A stretch of DNA of 64,000 nucleotides from a virus. The first letter of the stretch is position 1. Every line of letters starts with the position of its first letter. The notes beneath the pieces are model-generated. The model worked only from the letters and a program-made list of their open reading frames with translations. It searched no databases and was not told the DNA's origin. Below, in pieces: positions 32,723 through 40,600 of this stretch. The position numbers and the translations under genes were made by a program. The stretch lies in the IMG/VR virus record IMGVR_UViG_3300033233_000031, positions 1 to 64,000 of that record; one strand, 5' to 3'.

Positions 32723-33051
32723 GAGAGAAGAGTCGCGCAACCCAGGAATGGATCCTGCGTCTGCTCGATGAAGACGGACCGCAAAGCGCCAATGAGCTCA
32801 GCAAGAAGATGTATCTCGAGCAATGGGAACGCTGGGCAGAAGAGCACGATCTGGGCGGCGAGATCGAATGGGACTCTGGCTCAGAGCCAGTCGGCGCTCG
32901 CTTGCTTGCGAACGTCGAGGCCAGGAAGCGTGGCGTTGTCGCCCTGGCGTCGTATCGTCTCTACAACCATCTTGTCCGCATGGAGCGCGATGGATTCATC
33001 GAGCGGATTCAGATTCCGGGTCACCGGCCGATACTTTGGCGGCGTGCGTGA
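32719..33051 (+). CDS. Winged-helix-like hypothetical protein
   Basis: 110 residues from GTG 32719, overlapping the previous stop. An early helix-turn-helix (ATQEWILRLLDEDGPQSANE) and a late GFIERIQIPGHRPILW wing fit a MarR-like winged helix. The middle has an acidic insert. Possibly a local regulator. Confidence 0.5.
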   Translation: MREKSRATQEWILRLLDEDGPQSANELSKKMYLEQWERWAEEHDLGGEIEWDSGSEPVGARLLANVEARKRGVVALASYRLYNHLVRMERDGFIERIQIPGHRPILWRRA

Positions 33052-33066
33052 TCATTGGAGGGAAAC

Positions 33067-34227
33067 TTGAGTAGCGGAGCTCTGCACGTTGTCGCGATGC
33101 CACATGTCCAGACGAACGGCGCGTACTGGACGTGCGCCTATACCCAGAAGGTCATCAACTTCTGCCGGATGCACTACGGCCACGATCGCAAGGTCTTCCT
33201 CTATTCCGGCGAGGAGAACATCGCGCCCTGCGACGAGCACATCGTCTGCGTCACGAAGAAGCAGCAGAAGAGCTGGTTCGGGGAGCACGACGAAGGCGAC
33301 ATCGACCGCGGCGGCTTCAACTTCAACGCGGCCGAGGCCTGGTGGACGGAGATGAACGCGCGCGCGATCGGCGAGATCAGGAAGCGCTGCGAGCAGACCG
33401 ACCTTCTCTGCATCACGCAGGGCCAGTCGCAGCAGCTGATCGCCGACGCGATCCCGTTCCTGACCGTCGCCGAGATCGGTGTCGGCTACGAGGGCATCAT
33501 CCTCAGCCGCAAAGGTGGGCCGTGCTTCGCCGCCTACGAGTCGCTCGCCTTCATGCACTTCGTCTACGGCCTGAACGGATGGCGATGCCCGAATCGCTGG
33601 TACGACACCGTCATCCCCAACTACTTCGACCCGCAAGACTTCCCGCTCGTCAATCAGGGCGGTGGCGAGTATCTGCTCTTCATGGGCAGGCTCGTGCAGC
33701 AGAAGGGCGTCGACTGGGCGGCGAAGGTGGCAGCAGCGCTGGAGATGCCGCTGATCGTCGCGGGATCAGGCGCCACTGCGCATGGAGACGGCTGGGTCGA
33801 GGTTGTCGACCCGCCGCGGCGGGTCGAATGTCCGGGGCTCAAGTACGTCGGCCCAGTCGGCTGGGAGGAGCGCGCAGAGCTCATGTCGGGCGCCGCGGTG
33901 CTGCTCGCGCCGACCATGTACCTCGAGCCGTTCGGCGGTGTCGCCGTCGAGGCCATGCTGGCCGGTACCCCCGCAGTCACGACCGATTGGGGCGCGTTCA
34001 CGGAGACAGTCCAGGAGGATGTCTCCGGCTATCGCTTCCGAACTCTCTGGGGCGCGGTGCAGGCAACTCAGAAGGCGATGGAGCTCTCCAATCAGGGAAT
34101 CCGCGACTACGCGATCGCGCGCTACTCGCTCGATGCAGTCCGCCCGCTCTACGACGAATGGTTCGCGCGTCTCGATGGCCTCTGGGGCCATGGTCTTCTC
34201 GATCTCCCGGAGAAGCAAACCGCCTAG
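33067..34227 (+). CDS. GT4-family glycosyltransferase (GT-B fold)
   Basis: 386 residues from TTG 33067, chosen because GGAGGG lies 4 nt upstream; an in-frame TTG at 33055 has no such signal. YLLFMGRLVQQKG starts the donor-binding half. LEPFGGVAVEAMLAGTPAV (about 285-305) is the EX7E motif of retaining GT4 enzymes that hold the nucleotide sugar. It is the only GT-B enzyme found; the others are GT-A or GT-D. Acceptor unknown. Confidence 0.8.
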   Translation: MSSGALHVVAMPHVQTNGAYWTCAYTQKVINFCRMHYGHDRKVFLYSGEENIAPCDEHIVCVTKKQQKSWFGEHDEGDIDRGGFNFNAAEAWWTEMNARAIGEIRKRCEQTDLLCITQGQSQQLIADAIPFLTVAEIGVGYEGIILSRKGGPCFAAYESLAFMHFVYGLNGWRCPNRWYDTVIPNYFDPQDFPLVNQGGGEYLLFMGRLVQQKGVDWAAKVAAALEMPLIVAGSGATAHGDGWVEVVDPPRRVECPGLKYVGPVGWEERAELMSGAAVLLAPTMYLEPFGGVAVEAMLAGTPAVTTDWGAFTETVQEDVSGYRFRTLWGAVQATQKAMELSNQGIRDYAIARYSLDAVRPLYDEWFARLDGLWGHGLLDLPEKQTA

Positions 34228-34246
34228 AGACGACCTCCCGACTCCC

Positions 34247-34252
34247 TACACT
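34247..34252 (+). promoter_or_regulatory. -10 box for a leaderless transcript
   Basis: TACACT lies 8 nt before ATG 34261. A GGAGG is present but too close to the start codon (1 nt) to serve as a ribosome site, so a leaderless start is plausible. Confidence 0.4.
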
Positions 34253-34260
34253 GCGGAGGC

Positions 34261-35397
34261 ATGGCGATCGAAGCGACCCAGAGCGAGGTCTTCGAGGCCG
34301 TCTACGAGGCTGGCGTCGTCGGGCTCGCCGGAAACCTCGCTGTCGCGATCAACGACAACCAGAACAACAACGTCTTCGGCCCGACGACGCTGCAGATCAT
34401 CGAGCTGACTGTGGGCGGCAATCCGATCGGCACGTACCGCGCGATGCTCACGGCGCCGGCTGATCTCGGCCAGTACTCGATCAACTGGTCGAACGATGGC
34501 TCCTTCGATCCGGACCATGGCGGCGCAGTCGAGGATCTCATCGTCGGCCTGCCTGGGAGCTTCGGCCCTCCGGCGATAGGACTCGATCTCGAAGACAGCG
34601 CGCTCTGCAACGCCTGGACGACGTCGGAGGAGGTCGCGCTCTGTTGCAATCTCGACAACGTCGGGTCAGACACGACGATTCTCGACTGGGCCGTGGTCTC
34701 GGCATCCGAACTGCTCTACGAGGCATCGGGACACCGCTTCCCCGGCGAGTGCGAGCGCACCGTCCGTCCCTGCCATGGCGACAGCTGCCTCTTCGGAATC
34801 CAGATCCTCTCGCGCGGGCACCTCGTCGGCTGGAACGGCTGGCGTTGGGGCAGCTACGAGTGCGGCTGCACGCCGACCTCGCGCGTGAAGCTCGCCGGGC
34901 GCGTCAAGGAGATCGTCGAGGTGCGCATCGACGGCTCGGTGCTCGATCCCAGCCAGTACACCGTTGAGGGGAGGCGCTGGCTGATCCGGCGTAGCCCGCA
35001 TCGCTGGCCTGTCTGTCAGACGATCGGGCTGCCCGACACGGAGCCCGGGACATGGAGCGTCACCTACTCCTACGGCAAGAACCCGCCGGTGATCGGGCAG
35101 GGAGCAGCTCGAGCTCTCGCTTGCGAGATCGTGAAGTCATGCACTCCCGGCGTCGAATGTCTGATCCCGCCTGGTGCCACTCGCATCACGCGTCAGGGCA
35201 TCACGTTCGAGCGCAGCCAGTTCATGCGCCTTCGCTCCGGTCCGCGCCTGAAGGGTCAGGTCGGCGTCTTCTGGCAGACGGGAATCCAGGAGGTTGACTT
35301 CTTCCTGAACGGGATCAACCCGAACGGCATCCCACGGCGGGCGACCTTCTGGAGCGCCTCCTCGCGGAACCGCTACGCGAGGCCGAACTCGATTTGA
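34261..35397 (+). CDS. Head-to-tail adaptor protein
   Basis: 378 residues, ATG 34261. The second half has the actinophage connector pattern: VTYSYGKNPPVIGQGAARA, then LACEIVKSC and TRITRQGITFERSQ. These are features of gp6-like adaptors that bind below the portal. The first 110 residues are an extra beta-rich domain. It starts the connector-tail unit and overlaps the next gene by 4 nt. Confidence 0.72.
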   Translation: MAIEATQSEVFEAVYEAGVVGLAGNLAVAINDNQNNNVFGPTTLQIIELTVGGNPIGTYRAMLTAPADLGQYSINWSNDGSFDPDHGGAVEDLIVGLPGSFGPPAIGLDLEDSALCNAWTTSEEVALCCNLDNVGSDTTILDWAVVSASELLYEASGHRFPGECERTVRPCHGDSCLFGIQILSRGHLVGWNGWRWGSYECGCTPTSRVKLAGRVKEIVEVRIDGSVLDPSQYTVEGRRWLIRRSPHRWPVCQTIGLPDTEPGTWSVTYSYGKNPPVIGQGAARALACEIVKSCTPGVECLIPPGATRITRQGITFERSQFMRLRSGPRLKGQVGVFWQTGIQEVDFFLNGINPNGIPRRATFWSASSRNRYARPNSI

Positions 35398-35771
35398 GCG
35401 TCACGCTCCACGACGGCGCGATCGATCAGTTCTTCCGCTCGACGAGCGGAGAGATGGCTCGCTACATCCGCAAGCGCTCAACGAAGATCAAGGCGCTGAC
35501 GGCGCGCAACATGAGCGCCCATTTCCGGGACGGCGGGATGATCGTCGGGCTTCAGATCAAGGGCCCGTTCCCGAACCCGACGGGCGTGTACGAACTCGTT
35601 GGCTCTGACGCGACAAAGCCGTGGAGTGGGCATCAGCCCTTCAACTACCCGATCGCGCTCGAGCTCGGGTTCCCACCTGCGAGCGGCCCCGGAAAGTCGA
35701 CCGCTGGGGACTACCACTACCCGATGATCATTCCCGCGGTCGAAGACGCTGGCTTCTCGCCGATCGCATGA
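35394..35771 (+). CDS. Neck/head-closure protein (HK97 gp10-like, tentative)
   Basis: 125 residues from TTG 35394, overlapping the adaptor stop. A helical start (MARYIRKRSTKIKALTARNM) followed by a beta part and HYPMIIPAVEDAGF matches small neck proteins. Gene order adaptor-neck-terminator supports the call; no distinctive motif. Confidence 0.5.
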   Translation: MSVTLHDGAIDQFFRSTSGEMARYIRKRSTKIKALTARNMSAHFRDGGMIVGLQIKGPFPNPTGVYELVGSDATKPWSGHQPFNYPIALELGFPPASGPGKSTAGDYHYPMIIPAVEDAGFSPIA

Positions 35772-36337
35772 GCGCGGGCCCCAACGATCTCCACAACCTC
35801 GTCGCCGAGGTCCTGGCGGAGGCGTCCTACGCGCTCGATTCGCTTCCGGGTTACGACGCGACGCTTGAGGGTGCGCCGGATCGGCAGTTCGTCTCCCCAG
35901 GCACGCCTGTGCAGGATTTCGTCAGCGCCGACTGCTGCTCACAGCTCGCGGCGTGGGCGGCTCCGATCAACGAGGCCGACACCTCGCCGGGTGGACTAGA
36001 CGCAGGGAAGAGATCCTCGCGGTTCGCCTGGATCAATCAGGTCGGCATCTACATCGGGATTGACCGCTGCATCCCAGGCGGTGAAATGAGCGGCTCGGGG
36101 ATCTTCACACCGCCAGCTGCCGACACGCTGACCGAGGTTTCTCGGCAGTACCACGCGGATGCCTGGGTGCTCTGGAACTACCTCCATGAGGCTGTGCACG
36201 CCGCCCGTCTGCTTACACTCTGCGACGAAATGTTCTTCGACACCATCACGCCGTCCACCCCTACTGGCGGATGCTGTGGGTGGGTTGTTTCACTACGCGC
36301 AGCGCTCGGCGGCTTCTCAGAGAGCCTCGGTTCGTAG
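35768..36337 (+). CDS. Tail terminator-like protein (tentative)
   Basis: 189 residues, ATG 35768. It follows the neck protein and precedes the tail chaperones, as a tail terminator would. The C-terminal region contains several Cys (CCGW) and ends VSLRAALGGFSESLGS. The last 21 bases overlap the antisense HNH gene, so insertion of that gene may have altered the original C-terminus. Confidence 0.45.
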   Translation: MSAGPNDLHNLVAEVLAEASYALDSLPGYDATLEGAPDRQFVSPGTPVQDFVSADCCSQLAAWAAPINEADTSPGGLDAGKRSSRFAWINQVGIYIGIDRCIPGGEMSGSGIFTPPAADTLTEVSRQYHADAWVLWNYLHEAVHAARLLTLCDEMFFDTITPSTPTGGCCGWVVSLRAALGGFSESLGS

Positions 36338-36898
36338 GCCATGCCGGCCACCGATCCGCAGGTGCCTCATGACGGTATCCCGGGTGACGCCGAACATGCG
36401 CGCTAACGCTCGGACAGATTTTCCGCTGGAATAGAGATTTGCCATCCTGGCGATCTGGATTTCATCCAGCTTGGCTCCCCTTCCTCGACGTTGATTGACC
36501 GACTGCGTGACTGGCTCGATGTGATCGGGATTGACGCACAGACGCACGCGACATAGATGATCGGCCTGGAGGCCAGCGGGCCAGGGCCCAATTCTCTCCT
36601 CCCAAACTGCACGATGAGCGACGACCTTCTTGCCGCAGACACTCACCTGACCATATCCACGCTCTCCCACTGTGGCGCGCTTCCAGACCCAACAAGGCGT
36701 CTTGTACCCCTTGTCCTCGATGCTGAAGTACCGCTCATCGAGTACGTGCTTGCGACGAAGGCTTGAGATTCGGCCTCTGTTCTGATGGCCGTTGACGAAC
36801 CGCCTGGGCTTCCCCTTCTCGTACCCTCGAGCCCTATCTGTGAAGGAAGCGACTGGGGCAGGCTCCCCGCATCCGCACTCACACATCGTCACTGCCAT
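36317..36898 (-). CDS. HNH homing-type endonuclease with C-terminal HTH, second copy
   Basis: 193 residues from ATG 36898, antisense to the tail operon. Same plan as the gene at 24344: Cys cluster CECGCGEP, GYKTPCWVW, AHRAVWE, ADHLCRVRLCVNPDHIEPV and a final HTH (GKSVRALARMFGVTRDTVMRH). An N-terminal basic insert is present. Its location, interrupting the operon between tail genes, is typical of a mobile homing gene. Confidence 0.84.
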   Translation of the reverse strand: MAVTMCECGCGEPAPVASFTDRARGYEKGKPRRFVNGHQNRGRISSLRRKHVLDERYFSIEDKGYKTPCWVWKRATVGERGYGQVSVCGKKVVAHRAVWEERIGPWPAGLQADHLCRVRLCVNPDHIEPVTQSVNQRRGRGAKLDEIQIARMANLYSSGKSVRALARMFGVTRDTVMRHLRIGGRHGLRTEAL

Positions 36899-36907
36899 CT
36901 AGGCGCA

Positions 36908-36943
36908 ACATATTGGCGATGTCGGATGGCATCGCCAATATGT
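36908..36943. terminator. 14-bp perfect stem-loop next to HNH gene
   Basis: ACATATTGGCGATG (36908-36921) pairs perfectly with 36930-36943 across an 8-nt loop. It is less GC-rich than its surroundings and lies between the HNH start and the tail chaperone. It may be a terminator, or part of the element that carried the HNH gene. Confidence 0.5.
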
Positions 36944-36980
36944 GGCCACCTACTGCCGTTCTCATCACTAAGGAGGAAGG

Positions 36981-37394
36981 GTGGCAAAGAACTTCGACGA
37001 GCTTTACAGCATTGACCGCGAATTCGTCATTGCTGGCGAGACGTTCGCATGGCGCCCCGTGCACTGGCGTGTGTACGGCGAGTGGTTCGAGAACGCCTCG
37101 AAGGAAGAGCAGAGCGAGGAAGAGGGCAAGGTCGGCGAAGAGGGGAAGGCCGGCGGCCTGAAGCTCGTTCGCTCCTACGAGCAGATGGTCGACGGCATCG
37201 CGCTCTACCTCGCACCGGAGGAGGCGGAGCGCTTCAGGGCGCTCGCCGAGGATCCGGAGAAGCCGGTTACGGCCGTACTGCTGAGCGCGGTCTTCACCTG
37301 GCTCACGGAGGTGCAGGCGAACCGCCCTACGGATCAGTCCTCACCCTCCAACGGTGGGGATGGAGCCGTCGCTCCTACCTTGCAGGCCGTGTAA
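36981..37394 (+). CDS. Tail assembly chaperone (first, probable)
   Basis: 137 residues from GTG 36981 after AAGGAGGAAGG. The acidic central part (SKEEQSEEEGKVGEEGKAGG) and position two genes before the tape measure fit a tail assembly chaperone, which coats the tape measure during tail building. In many phages a -1 slip joins this protein to the next; I find no X XXY YYZ site near the end. Confidence 0.6.
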   Translation: MAKNFDELYSIDREFVIAGETFAWRPVHWRVYGEWFENASKEEQSEEEGKVGEEGKAGGLKLVRSYEQMVDGIALYLAPEEAERFRALAEDPEKPVTAVLLSAVFTWLTEVQANRPTDQSSPSNGGDGAVAPTLQAV

Positions 37395-37420
37395 CGCTCG
37401 GGGGAGGAAATCCAGAGGCG

Positions 37421-37690
37421 ATGACCTCCCTCGAATTTCTCAACGCAACCCACGCAGTACTGATCGAGGAGTTCATGCGCCCGCGCTTCGTAGGCGCGAC
37501 GCAGGTTCCCGGACTCGATCTGGAGAAGTCGCTCGAGGCAGCCTCGATCTGGGCTGAGGGCTACGCAAGACCTGGGCAGGATCTACCGCCAGCGGTAGAA
37601 CGGCACGCCGAGGATGAGGTCGTTGCTCAGAACGAGGCGGCGCTGGCACAGATCCAGGCAATGATGGGCGGCATGACAGGGATGAACTGA
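37421..37690 (+). CDS. Tail assembly chaperone-like protein (second)
   Basis: 89 residues from ATG 37421, with GGGGGAGGA and AGAGG upstream so that it can start by itself. Helical, ending QIQAMMGGMTGMN one base before the tape measure. It is in the -1 frame of the preceding gene, the usual chaperone arrangement, but no slippery heptamer is seen. The 14-bp palindrome at 37584 is read LPPAVE. Confidence 0.55.
   Translation: MTSLEFLNATHAVLIEEFMRPRFVGATQVPGLDLEKSLEAASIWAEGYARPGQDLPPAVERHAEDEVVAQNEAALAQIQAMMGGMTGMN
37584..37597. repeat. 14-bp palindrome copy, exact (TACCGCCAGCGGTA)
   Basis: Perfect apart from the central CA/TG dyad; lies inside the second chaperone gene. Confidence 0.65.
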
Positions 37691-40600
37691 TGGCTCAGGA
37701 CTACTTCGCAACAGCATTCGTACGGGTCAAGGCCGACCCGGCCGAATTCAAGCGAACCCTGAAGGCGACGATCGAGGCCGCCCAGAACACGGTCAAGCCG
37801 CTCAAGGTCCCGATCGTCTTCGTCCCGACAGCCTTCAAGAAGTCGATCCAGGACGTGATCCGAGCGGCTGGCCCGTTCAAGGCGAAGATCGAGCCGGACA
37901 CCTCGGGTTTCCAGAAGAAGCTCCAGACCCAGCTGAAGGGCATCAAGATCCCGGTCCAGGTCATCCCGGTTGCGGGACCGGAAGTCAGGCAGGCGATCAA
38001 GAGCATCCAGGCGTCAGCGGTTGGCGGAATTGCCGCAGCGGCCGCTGCACCGCCTGTCATCCCAGCGTCATTCGTGCGCGGGGCGGTACCGCTTCCGACG
38101 CCTACGGTGCTGTTGCCGCCGCCGCCAGCGGGGCGTCAGACGGGGTCAGGGGCGGGAGGTGGACTCGCCCGCCTCACGATCGAAGAGAAGGCCCTGCAGC
38201 AGGTAGAGAGCACGAGAAGGACGCTCCTCGAGGGAGTCACGAGGGCGCAGACTCAATACGACGCTGCGATCAAGGCTGAACTCGAGCCCACCGCTGCCCT
38301 AGAACAGCTCACGGTAGCTCTCAACACCGCGGAGAAGGCTCACCTCGCGATCATCACTCAGGGGGCGCTCGAGGAACAAAACCTGGCCAAGGCCAGAGTG
38401 AGAGGCCTGGTGGGCATCACAAACCAAAGCGCTGAGCTGAAGGCAAAAGTGAAGCAGACCAAGGACGACGTCGTGGCGACGATCGCGAATACAGCCGCCC
38501 AGGCGACGTACCAGAAGCTCATCGCGGAAGCCGCCGTGATTCAGGCGGCCGACATCAGTCAGATCAAGACCAAGTCGGGCCTGCGCTCGTTTGAAGCCCG
38601 TCGACTGGCTGTCGTCAATGGTCTCCAGCAGCAGGTTGCTATAGGTGCGGGGCGCGCGGCACAGGCTGCGCAGGGAGTCGCTGGCGCCCTGACCGAAGAG
38701 GCCGCGGCCTACGACAAGGACGCCGCCGCGATCCTCAAGAACGTCCTTGCTCGCGGCGCAGATGTTCAGGCCCAGCGCAAGACGATCAGCTCGGCCACGA
38801 ACAATGCGCGCAGAACCAGCCAGGTCACTCGCGGTGGTGAGGCTACGGGTCTCTCGCTGCTGGGCATCCGCGGCGCCACGCTCGCGGCGAGCAGCGCATT
38901 CCTCGTCGGCGCTGCAGCCGTCACGGTCTTCGCCAAGGCCGTGAAGTCGGCCAGCGGACTTCAGACAGAGCTCAACGTCTTCCAGGTCACAGCCGGAGCG
39001 ACTGCCGACCAGATGAAGCGCGTGCGCGAGCAGGCAATCGCGCTCGGCGATGACCTGACGCTCCCGTCCGTCAGCGCGTCGGATGCAGCCACGGCGATGA
39101 CCGAGCTCGCCAAGGCAGGTCTGTCGGTCCAGGATTCGATCGACGGCGCGCGCGGCGTCCTCGAGCTCGCTACTGCGGCGGCGATCGACAATGCGGCGGC
39201 CACGCAGATCGTCGCAAGCGCGCTGAATGCCTTCGGCCTCAGCGGCCGAGATGCCGTGAAGGTTGCCGACGTGCTCGCGAATGCGGCCGACGCGGCCCAG
39301 GGATCGATCGCCGACATGGGTCTGGCACTGGCGCAGTCGGCGGCGGTCGGACGCCAGGTCGGCCTGTCTATCGCGGACACGACCTCATTCCTCACGACAC
39401 TGGCGCGCGCAGGCCTTCGAGGCTCAGACGCAGGAACGTCGCTGCGCACCGCCCTGATCAGAATCATCAACCCGAGCAAGGCGGCCACGGCCATCTTCGA
39501 GAAGCTCGGCATCACCGTGCGAGACGCAGAGGGGCATTTGAAGCCCGACTTCTTCGTCAATCTCGGCATCGCCATTCAGGGAATGGGCAAGCGTCAGCGC
39601 GACGCGACCCTGGCGCTGATCGGCGGCCAGGACGCCGTGCGCGCGCTGTCGATCCTCACCAGGCAGAACATCGGCGATCTGATCAAGCAGCGCGACACCA
39701 TCAACACGAGCGGCAAGGCGCTCCTGGATTCCGCCGCACGCACGAAGGGGCTCGCCGGTGCCAGCGAGTCACTGAAGAACACACTGGAGACCCTCGGCGT
39801 ACAACTGGGGGGAAATGTCACTACTGGCCTCTCCAACTTCGTCAACACGCTGAACAGAGGAGTCCAGTCGCTGACTTCATCCCAGTCCCTCAAGAGCGCG
39901 CTCGGGACAATCGGCGCCGCATTGCACAACTTCTCTGCAGCCATTGGATCTGTCGCCTCCGGGCTCACCCATCTGGAGTTTGTTCCAAAGGCGCTGGCAT
40001 CGGTCTTTGGAGCGGTTGGCGCCACACCCATCTTCACCGCAATCGCCTCGTTCAAGCTCCTGTCTGGGGTGATGGACTCATTCAATGCGAAGTCCGCCGA
40101 GACTGGCAAGCGGACCGGAGCTCTGGGGAGAGCCTTCCAAAGCGCATCCGGCTTCGCTCTTCTTTTCAGAGGGGCGGCGAGGGAAGTGGGGACAACTATC
40201 AAAGAAGCAGGCGTGGCTGCTGGGGGATTCAGGGCTGTGGCGGCAGGAGCTGCGGCGGGGCTGGGAGCAATGGCATCGGGCGCCCTCGCATTTGCAACGA
40301 GTCTCCCCGGGATCATTGCGGGAGTCGCCCTACTCGCAGGCGGTCTCATCTTCCTTCTCACGAGAGAGAGCGCCGCAACGCACGCCGCCAAGGAGCTCAA
40401 GAATGCTCTGGATGCGCTCTCCAGCACGACCGACAAGAACGCCGACGCGCAGAGGAGAAACGTCCAGGCCACTGCCGATCTCAGGGCGGCACGCGACCAG
40501 GTCACCGCAGCCGCCATAGCTTCAAATGCAGCTGACAAGGCGGCTGCGGCAGCCCCAGCATCCGGTCGTGTCCAGGCCATCAATGACGCGAAGATTGCGT

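Noticed and set aside
32115-34260. Full sigma70 promoters with -35 for the genes at 32129 and 34261
   Set aside because: Only the -10 part is convincing; the hexamers 16-18 nt upstream do not resemble TTGACA.
33132-34463. 443-codon frame overlapping the GT4 gene
   Set aside because: Arg-rich reading of the same DNA; the GT4 frame has the EX7E motif and a good ribosome site.
37320-37420. Programmed -1 frameshift between the two tail chaperones
   Set aside because: The genes are in the right frames, but I find no X XXY YYZ heptamer near the first stop, and the second gene has its own start and GGAGG.
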